Of a DNA stretch of 64,000 nucleotides, positions 50,424 to 58,522 are shown piece after piece. The number at the start of each line of letters is the position of its first letter. Within the stretch, counting starts at the first letter, position 1. A program made the position numbers and the translations under genes. The DNA is from Piscinibacterium candidicorallinum (lineage in GTDB: Bacteria > Pseudomonadota > Gammaproteobacteria > Burkholderiales > Burkholderiaceae_C): contig NZ_CP180191.1 in NCBI RefSeq assembly GCF_047549485.1, positions 992,001 to 1,056,000 on the forward strand, in the 5' to 3' direction. The notes under the pieces are model-generated. The model had not been told where the DNA came from, made no database searches, and was given only the letters and a program-made list of their open reading frames with translations.

Positions 50424-50786
50424 TCAGACCGGCTTGCGTCTCCGCCCGCCACGTTCGCGTCTTGAAGCGGCAGCAAGTTGTTCCGAACTCGGCGAACTCA
50501 GCTCTTGTTCGGGGGCTGTTGGCTCATCAACTTCCACAATTTCCATAACCACTCGGTCGCCTGGGCGTAGCTGGGTCCCATTCAACCAAGTCAACTGCCT
50601 TGGTTGAGGCGCGTGGATAGCCAAGCCCATCACCAGCAAACTGAAGACCGGGTTAGTGCAGTCGATGTTTTGGTTCGGACCAGAAGCACCAATTGATAGA
50701 TGTGCGCCGAGCATGGCCAGATCTTGCGCACCGGCGATCACTTTAGGTTCGCCGTTAATCTCAATGCGAATTGCTGGGACTTTCAT
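50424..50786 (-). CDS. Hypothetical protein, 120 residues
   Basis: A soluble 120-residue protein beginning MKVPAIRIEINGEPKVIAGA, with VFSLLVMGLAIHAPQPRQLT and WLNGTQLRPGDRVVMEIVEV, and a basic, arginine-rich tail (RRERGGRRRKPV). I do not recognise a family. The DNA is less GC-rich than neighbouring genes, which could mean recent transfer. It stands alone between a hairpin repeat and the MsbA-like gene, both of which it follows on the minus strand. The start has GGAGAGTCAATG just upstream (GGAGAG), a good ribosome-binding site. Confidence 0.6.
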   Translation of the reverse strand: MKVPAIRIEINGEPKVIAGAQDLAMLGAHLSIGASGPNQNIDCTNPVFSLLVMGLAIHAPQPRQLTWLNGTQLRPGDRVVMEIVEVDEPTAPEQELSSPSSEQLAAASRRERGGRRRKPV

Positions 50787-50849
50787 TGACTCTCCAAAAA
50801 GTCGATTCGGCTATTGAGGTGTTCGAAGCCAAAGGCGCTTCGATATTGT

Positions 50850-52658
50850 TCACGAACTAGTGCCCCGCTGCCCCTCCGCCAAACTCTGCAGCGCCGCCAG
50901 CCGCGCATACAAGCCACCCGCCGCCACCAGTTGCGTATGCGGCCCGCTTTCCACCACGCGGCCGTCTTCAAACACCAGGATGCGGTCGGCGTTCTGGATG
51001 GTGGACAGGCGGTGGGCAATCACCAGGGTGGTGCGGCCCTGCATGGCGACTTCGAGCGCTTGTTGCACGGCCTGTTCGCTCTCGGCGTCCAGGGCGCTGG
51101 TGGCTTCGTCCAGCAGCAGCAGGGGTGCGTCGCGCAGGATGGCGCGGGCAATCGCGATGCGCTGCTTCTGTCCGCCACTCAGGCGCACACCGCGTTCGCC
51201 TAGGTAGGTCTGGTAGCCCTCGGGCAGCTGGCTGATGAAGTCGTGGGCCTGGGCGGCGCGGGCTGCGGCCATGACCTCGGCCTCGCTGGCCTCCGGGCGG
51301 CCGTAGCGGATGTTCTCCAGTGCGTTGTCCGAGAAGATCACCGGCTCCTGCGGCACGACGCTGATGAGCCGGCGCAGATCGTCCAGCGCGAGTTCCGTTA
51401 CCGGCACGCCAGCCACCTTCACGGCGCCGCCCTGCACGTCATAGAAGCGCGCCAGCAGCGCGAACACCGTGCTCTTGCCGGCGCCTGAGGGGCCGACGAG
51501 TGCCACGCGCTCGCCGGCGTTCACGTTGAAGTTGAGCGCGTGCAGCACCTTGCGTTCCGGCCGGGTGGGGTAGGCGAACTCCACCTGCTCAAAGGCCACG
51601 TTCACGCCGCCCGCCGTGGCGGGCAGGGCGGCGGGCTGCGCGGGTGAACGGATGCCGGGCTGAGCGCTGAGCAGCTCCACCAGGCGCTCGCTGGCGCCCG
51701 CCGCGCGCAGGGCGTCGCCCCAGACTTCGGCCAGCACGGCGGCGGCGCTGCCGACCATGAGCGCATAGATGGCGAACTGCGAGAGCTGGCCGAAGGTGGT
51801 TTCTCCGCGAATGACGGCATTGCCGCCGTCCCAGATGCCCCAGAGAATGCCACCCAAAAACGCCAGCATGATGAAGACGATCAGCATGGCGCGCACGCGG
51901 GTGCGCTTCATCGCCGTGGCAAAGGCGTCTTCCACGCGCTCGGCAAAGCGGCGGTTCTCGCGGCCCTCCTGCGTCATGATCTGCACGGTGCTCATGGCGT
52001 TGAGCGTTTCGCCGGCCTGGCTGGAGATGTCGGCCACGCGGTCGGTGCTGGCGCGGCTGAGCTTGCGCACGCGGCGCGAGAACAGCATGACGATGCCGAT
52101 CATCACCGCAATCATGGTCAGCACGATCAGCGTGGTCTTGGTGTGGCCGATCAGGAGCATGATGACCGCGCCCACCAGGGTGATGCAGTTGCGCAGGCCC
52201 ATCGACAGGCTGGACCCCACCAGGGTTTGAACGAGCGTGGTGTCGGTGGTCAGGCGGCTGAGCACTTCACCCGTCTTGAGACTTTCAAAGAACTCCGGGG
52301 GCTGCTGCAGCAGCCGGGCATAGACCGCGCTGCGGATGTCGCTGACCACGCGCTCGCCCAGCCAGGTGACGATCATGAAGCGGGCGCCGCCCCCCAGGCT
52401 CATGATGATGCCGACGATCGCCAGCCCCCAGAGCGTGGTCTTGAGGTAGCTCGTGTCGCCGTGCTGCAGAGCGGGGGCGAAGCCCTGGTCGATCACCTGC
52501 TTGAGCATCACCGGCAGCACCAGTGCCGCCAGCGCGGTGATGACCAGGAACACCCCAGCCAGAACTACCCGCGCCCGATAGGGCCGGATGAAGGGCAGCA
52601 ACGCACGCAGCACCGGCAGCTTGTTGGGTGGGGCGGGGTCGGGCTTGGGGGCAGACAT
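50850..52658 (-). CDS. MsbA-like ABC exporter (fused membrane and ATPase domains)
   Basis: The 602-residue half-transporter has six transmembrane helices in the first 330 residues (VVLAGVFLVITALAALVLPV, LIVLTMIAVMIGIVMLF and others) and a C-terminal ATPase. The ATPase has Walker A VGPSGAGKST, signature RLSGGQKQRIAIARAIL, Walker B LLLLDEATSALD and the switch histidine in LVIAHRLSTI. It works as a homodimer that flips lipids or exports drugs. Substrate is uncertain: the family includes MsbA (lipid A) and multidrug exporters. It lies alone on the minus strand. Confidence 0.88.
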   Translation of the reverse strand: MSAPKPDPAPPNKLPVLRALLPFIRPYRARVVLAGVFLVITALAALVLPVMLKQVIDQGFAPALQHGDTSYLKTTLWGLAIVGIIMSLGGGARFMIVTWLGERVVSDIRSAVYARLLQQPPEFFESLKTGEVLSRLTTDTTLVQTLVGSSLSMGLRNCITLVGAVIMLLIGHTKTTLIVLTMIAVMIGIVMLFSRRVRKLSRASTDRVADISSQAGETLNAMSTVQIMTQEGRENRRFAERVEDAFATAMKRTRVRAMLIVFIMLAFLGGILWGIWDGGNAVIRGETTFGQLSQFAIYALMVGSAAAVLAEVWGDALRAAGASERLVELLSAQPGIRSPAQPAALPATAGGVNVAFEQVEFAYPTRPERKVLHALNFNVNAGERVALVGPSGAGKSTVFALLARFYDVQGGAVKVAGVPVTELALDDLRRLISVVPQEPVIFSDNALENIRYGRPEASEAEVMAAARAAQAHDFISQLPEGYQTYLGERGVRLSGGQKQRIAIARAILRDAPLLLLDEATSALDAESEQAVQQALEVAMQGRTTLVIAHRLSTIQNADRILVFEDGRVVESGPHTQLVAAGGLYARLAALQSLAEGQRGTSS

Positions 52659-52738
52659 GGGGCGCCGTTCTGTGGATGCCGCGCTGCGGCGTGCTGTGCA
52701 GGCCGCTGCGCGGCGTTGTGTCGATGCCGCTGCGCGGC

Positions 52739-53890
52739 TCAGAGTTTCAACTTGCTGGCGTATCCGGTCATTTCAAGATAGCCGCGTCCGGTCAGGGTAC
52801 CGCTGACCCGGCTCAAGCCCTCCCAGTAGGCGACGGTCCCCAGACGGCGGGTGACGAGCTCCTGGTCGTCCATTAGGGGCACGGTCTCGATGCGGTGCGG
52901 CCCGAAGCTGATGCGCTGCGCCACCGGATAGCGTGCGCCGCCCCCATGCCTGGGGCTCACCCAATGGCGCAGCGGCTCGAAGCGCACGTCATCGGCGCCG
53001 TACTGCGTCATGCGGCCAGCGGCGTCGCGCAGGGCGGCGTGGGCATAGACGGCGCGCCCGGCGGCATCGCGGATCTGGAAGGCCATGAGTGCGCCGCCGT
53101 CGTCCAAATTGATGCCGATCCAGTCCCAACCCACGCCGGTGTCGCCCAGCACCTCGCTGGACCATTCCTGATCGAACCAGGCCCGGCCGCGCGCCGCAAT
53201 GAGGGGCGCGTCCGGTAAGCGGATCGTGCCGCTCACCGCCAGCTGCGGCAGGCTCACGTAGTAGCTGGACAGGCGTGGGTCCGGCCCCTTTTTCGAAAAG
53301 CCGCCCTGGCCCTGCAGCATGCGCGGCTGGGTGAGCGCCAGTGTGAGATCGAAGGCCAGCTGCGGGTCGCGCACCTGGATGCGGAAGCGCTCGGGCTGCC
53401 CCGCCGGCTGCGCATCTTCCCGCCAGATGCGCCAGTTGCCGATGAAGTGGTCGCAGTCCGTGAGGCTGAAGCCGGCGCCCAGGGGCACGCGGGCAGCGCG
53501 CTCGGCGTGCAGGATCTTGCCGCGCCGCGCATCGCTCACGGCGCCGTGCGCAAACATCAGCTGCTGCAGCGCCAGCGGATTGGCGCGCTGCTCGGGCGAC
53601 CAGTCCGGCGCAATCAGGCGCGATCTGAACAGCGTGAACTGAAAGCCGATGTGTTCGTGCGGCGCATCCAGGGCGCCGGTGATGTACCACCACTCGGTGC
53701 GAAAGTCCGGATGTGCCGCATGGTCGGCTGGAAAGCGCAGTACCCGGCCGGGCAGAACGGGTGCATAGCTGGGGGCGGTCTGCGTGCCATCCAGGACGCT
53801 GGGCGCCGCCTGCGCTCCGGCAGCTGTCGGCAGGCTGCCGATTGCCGCGAGCTGCGCGGCCCGCGCCAGAAGCAGACGGCGGCTCAGCAT
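52739..53890 (-). CDS. AttH/CrtC-type lipocalin-like protein, Tat-type leader
   Basis: The 383-residue protein has the duplicated lipocalin-like fold of AttH and carotenoid 1,2-hydratase. It has a twin-arginine-like leader (SRRLLLARAAQLAAIGSL, cleaved near AGAQA). Family stretches include FRTEWWYITGALDAPHEHIG, FTLFRSRLI, the SYYVSLPQLAVSGTI segment and AWFDQEWSSEVLGDTGVGWD. The three genes permease, ATPase and this one on the same strand match the att-type layout, where the lipocalin works with an FtsX-type exporter. A carotenoid role is unlikely without crt genes nearby. A hairpin repeat lies 35 bp upstream. Confidence 0.84.
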   Translation of the reverse strand: MLSRRLLLARAAQLAAIGSLPTAAGAQAAPSVLDGTQTAPSYAPVLPGRVLRFPADHAAHPDFRTEWWYITGALDAPHEHIGFQFTLFRSRLIAPDWSPEQRANPLALQQLMFAHGAVSDARRGKILHAERAARVPLGAGFSLTDCDHFIGNWRIWREDAQPAGQPERFRIQVRDPQLAFDLTLALTQPRMLQGQGGFSKKGPDPRLSSYYVSLPQLAVSGTIRLPDAPLIAARGRAWFDQEWSSEVLGDTGVGWDWIGINLDDGGALMAFQIRDAAGRAVYAHAALRDAAGRMTQYGADDVRFEPLRHWVSPRHGGGARYPVAQRISFGPHRIETVPLMDDQELVTRRLGTVAYWEGLSRVSGTLTGRGYLEMTGYASKLKL

Positions 53891-53925
53891 GGATACCCCG
53901 AGCTAAACACGTAGAAGTCCATTTC

Positions 53926-53979
53926 ATGCGCTTCTTCAGGCCAAAATGGCTGAAGAAGCGCGCCAGACAAGCGGAAACC
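53926..53979 (+). repeat. Dispersed hairpin repeat, copy 6 (plus), best stem
   Basis: 54 nt starting TTTC-ATGCGCTTCTTCAG and ending CGCCAGACAAGCGGAAACC. GCGCTTCTTCAG pairs fully with CTGAAGAAGCGC (12 bp) around the 10-nt GCCAAAATGG loop. In frame it reads MRFFRPKWLKKRARQAET. It lies between the lipocalin-like gene and the ABC permease gene. Confidence 0.85.
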
Positions 53980-54023
53980 CTTTCCAGAAGTCATGCTTGG
54001 GGGCTGCGAGCGGCAAGGAAGAT

Positions 54024-56576
54024 TCATTGGCTGCTCGCCAGAATCTGCGCCACTGGCAGGCGCGTGGCGCGCCGCGCCGCCAGGTGGCTGGCGACCAGCC
54101 CCGCGACCAGGGTGGCCAGCGCGCCGGCCGCCACCAGGCGCCAGGGCACATCCAGCGGCATGCGCCAGTGAAAGGCCTGGGGATTGATGACATGGGTCAG
54201 GATGGCACCGATCGCCACGCCGCACACCGTACCGACTGCAAGCCCCGTGAGCACGATCAGCACGCCTTCAAAGCGCACGGCCTGCGTGAGCATCGCGCGC
54301 GAGAAGCCCAGCGCGGCAAGCATCGCCATCTCGCGGCTGCGCATCCAGACACTCGCCGCCAGGGTCACCGCCAGACCAAACAAGCCGATCAGCATCGCTG
54401 CCGCTTCCAGCGCATAGGTCACGGCAAAGCTGCGGTCGAAGATGCGCAGGGACAGCGCACGGATCTCGGCGGACTCTGCCACCTCCACGCCGTGACGCGC
54501 AGTGAGTTCGCTGAGCAGGGCCTTGGCAGGCGCCAACTGGCCTTCGCGGGGCCACAGCGCAATGTCGCTGGCTTCGAAGCGCCCCCCGAGGGCCTCGAAG
54601 TCCGAGCGCGCCAGCGTCACTGCCCCAAACTGCCGCGCGTAGTCTCGCCACACACCGCCCACATGGAACTCGCGCGTGCTGCCCAACAGAGGCAGGCGCA
54701 GGCGGTCGCCCGGCTGCAGGTCGTAGAGCACGCTCATGGGCTCGCTGATCCATGCACTGACCGACCCTGGTGGCGCAGGCAGTACTGCGCCAGTGAAGGG
54801 CAGCCGCTCACCTGGGCGCTGCGGGTCCAGATCGCGGATGACCAGATCGAGTGCCGGGCGGGCCGGGTCTAGCACCACCGGGCGGACGGCGAGTTTCTCG
54901 ATGCGCTCGAAGCGGCCGCTGGCCGCAAGCGCATCCAGCGCCGGGGCGGGCAGCGGCGTGCCGCGGGTGCGGGCATACAGTGGCGCTGGCAGCACCTCGT
55001 CCAGCCAGGTATCCACCGCCTCGCGGAAGCTGGACACCATGATCACCATGCTCGCCGTGAGTGCAAAGCTGACGATCAGCCCGCTGGCGGCCACCTGCGC
55101 CATCAGCGGTGCCTGTGCCACCTGCTGTGCGGCCACCGTGAGCGGCGCGCCGCGGCCGGATCGGGGGCGCCGCGCCAGCCAGCGGAACGCGGCCGCGGTG
55201 GCGATGGGCGCCAGCAGAATGCCAAGCACCAGCACCAGCGCAATGGCCGCATAGCCAGCCACAGGCAGCCCACGCCAGGGCGGCAGGGTGAGCAGCAGCG
55301 CAATCAGCGCAGCCAACACCAGCAGCAGGGCCGCACGCCGTCGTGGCGTGGCCGCATGTCGTTCATGCACAAAGCCGCTCTTGAGGGTCTGGGCCGGCGT
55401 CTGCGCGCGGTTCAGCAGGGCGGGGTACCAGGCCCCGGCGACGCTGGCGATGAGACCGAGCAGCGCGAAAGCGGAGGCGGCCCAGGGCGCGGGGTCGATC
55501 ACCGGGTTGCTGCCGGCAAAGTAACCACCGCCCAAGTCTCCACCGAGCGCCCAAGTGAACAGCAGGGCCAGGCCATAGCCCAGCATCAGCCCCAGCAGCG
55601 CGCCGGGCACACCGATGGCACTGCCTTCGAGCAGAATCTGCATGAAGCGCTGCCGCGGCGTGAGGCCGAGCACGCCGAGCAGCGCAAACTGCGGGGCGCG
55701 CTGCGCCACCGCAGTGAGCTGCGTGGCAAAGACCAGAAAGGCGCCGGTCAGCAACGCCACGAGCGCCAGCACATTCAGGTTCACGCGGTAGGCGCGCGAC
55801 AGGTTGGAGACGCGCAGGTTGTCGTCTTCGGGGCGCTTGATGAGCAGTGCTGCGTCCAATTGCGCACGGGTTTGCGCGATCCATGTGTCGGCATTCACAT
55901 CCGGCGCCAGGCGCAGTCGGATCTCCGACACCTGGCCTGCTTCACCCAACGCGGCCTGCACCCAGGCGATGTCGGCGACCAGTACCTTGCTGCTCCCGCC
56001 CAGCGCGGGCAGATCACCTGCCAGCGGCGCCTGCCATTCGCGGGTGCCGCGCCGCAGGCTCAGGATCTGACCGCGTGCGCCGCCCAGTTCGCGGACCAGC
56101 GTGGGGCTTGCAAACAGCGCGGGGCCGAACAGGTTGGTCGCCTCGGCACGGCCGCGCTGATCGCGGGGCAGCAGGGTCGGCGTGATCTGGGCAATGGACA
56201 GGGTATCCAGCCCCAGCAGTGTGATCGGCTGCGCCTTGCCCGAGTCGTCGATCAGCTGGACGCGCAGCTGGATCACAGGGCTGGCGATCAGCACCTGCGG
56301 ATCGCGGGCAAGCGTGTTGAGCTGCGCCAGATCCACGCCGCGGCCGTCGGCGCCGTCGGCGGCGCTGAGGATCGCGTCCGGCTCGCCCTGCAGGGCCTGC
56401 ATGGCGCGGCTGAAGTCAGACAGCGCCGCGCTGTTGATGAGATGGATCGCATAGCCCAACGCGACACCCAGGGCTATGGCGAGCACCGACAGGGCCGTGG
56501 CCGTGCGCCGGCTGCGCAGCAGGCCCAGCAGCAGCCAGCGCGAGAGCTGCTTGGGCGGCAGCCAGGCGCCTGCCAC
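54024..56576 (-). CDS. FtsX-family ABC transporter permease (large, two-module)
   Basis: The 850-residue inner-membrane protein has the MacB/FtsX layout duplicated. A first helix near residue 30 (ALSVLAIALGVALGYAIHL) and a periplasmic domain come first. Three helices follow (VLALVALLTGAFLVFATQL, IGVPGALLGLMLGYGLALLF, then AFALLGLIASVAGAWY), and a second similar module ends ILTHVINPQAF. It pairs with the ATPase gene directly upstream. The start is a GTG at 56576, touching the TAA of the ATPase, with no ATG nearby. The role is probably lipid or lipoprotein handling at the envelope with the downstream lipocalin-like protein. Confidence 0.86.
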   Translation of the reverse strand: MAGAWLPPKQLSRWLLLGLLRSRRTATALSVLAIALGVALGYAIHLINSAALSDFSRAMQALQGEPDAILSAADGADGRGVDLAQLNTLARDPQVLIASPVIQLRVQLIDDSGKAQPITLLGLDTLSIAQITPTLLPRDQRGRAEATNLFGPALFASPTLVRELGGARGQILSLRRGTREWQAPLAGDLPALGGSSKVLVADIAWVQAALGEAGQVSEIRLRLAPDVNADTWIAQTRAQLDAALLIKRPEDDNLRVSNLSRAYRVNLNVLALVALLTGAFLVFATQLTAVAQRAPQFALLGVLGLTPRQRFMQILLEGSAIGVPGALLGLMLGYGLALLFTWALGGDLGGGYFAGSNPVIDPAPWAASAFALLGLIASVAGAWYPALLNRAQTPAQTLKSGFVHERHAATPRRRAALLLVLAALIALLLTLPPWRGLPVAGYAAIALVLVLGILLAPIATAAAFRWLARRPRSGRGAPLTVAAQQVAQAPLMAQVAASGLIVSFALTASMVIMVSSFREAVDTWLDEVLPAPLYARTRGTPLPAPALDALAASGRFERIEKLAVRPVVLDPARPALDLVIRDLDPQRPGERLPFTGAVLPAPPGSVSAWISEPMSVLYDLQPGDRLRLPLLGSTREFHVGGVWRDYARQFGAVTLARSDFEALGGRFEASDIALWPREGQLAPAKALLSELTARHGVEVAESAEIRALSLRIFDRSFAVTYALEAAAMLIGLFGLAVTLAASVWMRSREMAMLAALGFSRAMLTQAVRFEGVLIVLTGLAVGTVCGVAIGAILTHVINPQAFHWRMPLDVPWRLVAAGALATLVAGLVASHLAARRATRLPVAQILASSQ

Positions 56577-57260
56577 TTACGAGGCCTCCGCGGCCGCGCG
56601 GTCTTGCTGCAAGCCGTCGCGGGTGAGCGTCAGCACCCGATCGCAGGCCGCGGCAACCTGCGCGGAGTGCGTGACGATCAGCGCTGCTGCGCCGCGCGAG
56701 CGCGTCTGTGTCAGCAGCAGATCGAGGACGTCTTGCGCAGTGCGCGGATCCAGATTGCCGGTGGGCTCGTCCGCAAGGATCAGGGCGGGCGCGTGGATCA
56801 GCGCGCGTGCGATGGCCACGCGCTGCAGCTCGCCACCCGACAGGCTGGTCGGCATGCGCGGGCCGAAGCCTTGAAGGCCGACCGCATGGAGGATCTGCTC
56901 GGTCCGTGCGCCATGCTCGGCCGGCGGCACCTGCGCAAGCAGCAGGGGAATGGCCACGTTCTGCGCAACCGACAGGGCGGGCAGCACATGAAACGCCTGA
57001 AACACGAAGCCCAGCCGGCGGGCGCGCAGCTGGGCGGCCGCAGCCTCGTCCAGCGCATGCATCGGTTCACCGTCGATCAGTACGCCTCCGGTGTCGACAC
57101 GGTCTAGCCCTGCGATGCAGTTCAGCAGGGTGGACTTGCCCACGCCCGATTCGCCCACCAGCGCGACCACCTCGCCTGCAGCGATCTGCAGGCTGAGTTG
57201 GTCAAACACGGGCCGAGAACTGGCCGCAAAGCGCTTTCCGAGTTGATGCACATGGAGCAT
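56577..57260 (-). CDS. ABC transporter ATPase, LolD/MacB type
   Basis: The 227-residue ATPase has Walker A VALVGESGVGKSTLLN, the Q-loop FVFQAFHVLPALSV, signature MPTSLSGGELQRVAIARALI, Walker B LILADEPTGNLD and the switch histidine in ALIVTHSAQVA. The GGELQR variant and N-terminal part are typical of LolD-like proteins that energise FtsX-type permeases. The start at 57260 puts the beta-strand MLHVHQLGKRFA first. The next gene starts at the base after its stop codon. Confidence 0.92.
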   Translation of the reverse strand: MLHVHQLGKRFAASSRPVFDQLSLQIAAGEVVALVGESGVGKSTLLNCIAGLDRVDTGGVLIDGEPMHALDEAAAAQLRARRLGFVFQAFHVLPALSVAQNVAIPLLLAQVPPAEHGARTEQILHAVGLQGFGPRMPTSLSGGELQRVAIARALIHAPALILADEPTGNLDPRTAQDVLDLLLTQTRSRGAAALIVTHSAQVAAACDRVLTLTRDGLQQDRAAAEAS

Positions 57261-57448
57261 CGGCCGATTGTATGGACGGGGTTTGACCGGCCCGTGGCGA
57301 CCGCGGGCTGGCCGCCGGGGTGCGACATTGCGCTGCGGGAAATGCAGGGCAAAACCGGGCAATTCCGGCGGCATGACCGGCCGAGCAGCGCTTCAGGCAG
57401 GGGGTGGAACTGCCGATAACGGCTCGAACCCCTGAAATTCCTGAACCC

Positions 57449-57874
57449 ATGAATCAGCCTGCATCCGCAATCCAGACGGCCCCCAGCATGGAACCCACGC
57501 GCCGTGGCCGCTTCGCACTGATGGTGATGGCCATTCTCGCGTTGACCGGCTGCGAGCTGCTGGGCATTGAAGATCCGGCCAAGGTGGCAGCCGCAGTCGA
57601 GGCCGACGGCAAGGCGATTGGCGCGGCCTGCCGCCACGCCGCGCGCGCCATCGAGGACTGCTATGCCCGCAACCCGCGTGCATCCAAGGCTGCGGTCTTC
57701 GCCGGATGGCGTGAGATGAACGACTACATGGCCGAGAACAAGATCGAGCCGGTCAAACCCACTGAAGCCGACAAGGACAAGATGAGTCTGCCAGGACTGC
57801 CCCCGGGATTCACCTTACCCGCCATGCCTGCAGCACCGGCTGCCGGTGAAACCAAGGCGGCTGGCAAGCCCTAA
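57449..57874 (+). CDS. Small lipoprotein of unknown function
   Basis: The frame encodes a lipoprotein with the lipobox ALTGC. The mature part is about 110 residues, begins CELLGIEDPAKVAAAVEADG, has a helical region with two cysteines (AIGAACRHAARAIEDCYARN), and ends in a proline- and alanine-rich tail. No family recognised. Starts at 57449 (MNQPASA) and 57488 (MEPTRRGRFALMVM) are both possible; 57488 gives the more usual signal length. It is divergent from the ABC ATPase gene. Confidence 0.62.
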   Translation: MNQPASAIQTAPSMEPTRRGRFALMVMAILALTGCELLGIEDPAKVAAAVEADGKAIGAACRHAARAIEDCYARNPRASKAAVFAGWREMNDYMAENKIEPVKPTEADKDKMSLPGLPPGFTLPAMPAAPAAGETKAAGKP

Positions 57875-57907
57875 GGCAGACCGCAGGACAGCGGGTGTCC
57901 ACCTGAC

Positions 57908-57931
57908 CCGCAAGCGCTGCGTCTTGCGGGC
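57908..57931. terminator. 8-bp hairpin after the lipoprotein gene
   Basis: CCCGCAAG and CTTGCGGG form a perfect 8-bp stem with an 8-nt loop, 33 bases after the lipoprotein stop and 67 before the GAF gene. It is a terminator-like structure without a T-tract. Confidence 0.4.
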
Positions 57932-57998
57932 TCATCCGACTGGACGATTGATGATCTGAGGCGCTAGCGTTGCGCGCTTCAACTTCGTCGTCCGCTTC

Positions 57999-58517
57999 AT
58001 GACCCTGAACACCCCCGCGCTTTCCGCCGCCCTGGCCCAGCATCTCGAAGGTCGCAGCGGCATTGCGCGCGTCTGGGAGTCAGCCTGCGTCCACCTGAGC
58101 GACCGGCTGCAGTGCACGAGAGTCAGCCTGTGGTTGTACTCAGGCGAACGCGATGCACTGGATCAGCTCTGCCTGCTGGATGCACGGACGAAGAGGTTTG
58201 CGTCCGGGATGCGTCTGAGCAGGGGCGACTTCCCGGAATACTTTCAGGCCCTGCGCGAGTCTGATGTGATCGACGCACCAAGCGCACGTACGCATCCAGC
58301 GACGGCTTGCTTTGGCGACGCCTACTTCCTGCCGGCGGACATTCATTCGCTGCTCGACCGGCTCGTGTTTGATGCTGGCGAGCCCGTCGCTGTGATCTGC
58401 TGCGAGCACTGCGCAGCTCCGCGAACCTGGTCCGAACAGGATCACGAGATCCTCGCGGCCGTGGCCCACGAGATCGGGCAGGCGTTCACGCTGGCGCGCT
58501 CGACTCACGTAGCCTGA
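57999..58517 (+). CDS. GAF-domain protein
   Basis: The 172-residue soluble protein resembles a single GAF domain with no attached output domain: ARVWESACVHLSDRLQCTRVSLWLYSG forms the first strand-helix part, VAVICCEHC lies in a core strand, and WSEQDHEILAAVAHEIGQAF is the closing helix typical of GAF domains. The ligand is unknown. It converges with the hybrid histidine kinase gene, leaving 5 bases between stops, so it may feed a signal to that kinase; this is inference. Confidence 0.72.
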   Translation: MTLNTPALSAALAQHLEGRSGIARVWESACVHLSDRLQCTRVSLWLYSGERDALDQLCLLDARTKRFASGMRLSRGDFPEYFQALRESDVIDAPSARTHPATACFGDAYFLPADIHSLLDRLVFDAGEPVAVICCEHCAAPRTWSEQDHEILAAVAHEIGQAFTLARSTHVA

Positions 58518-58522
58518 GCGCT

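Noticed and set aside
55356..57107. 583-codon plus-strand open frame
   Set aside because: It is antisense to the FtsX-type permease and its ATPase; Q-, R- and H-rich mirror composition.
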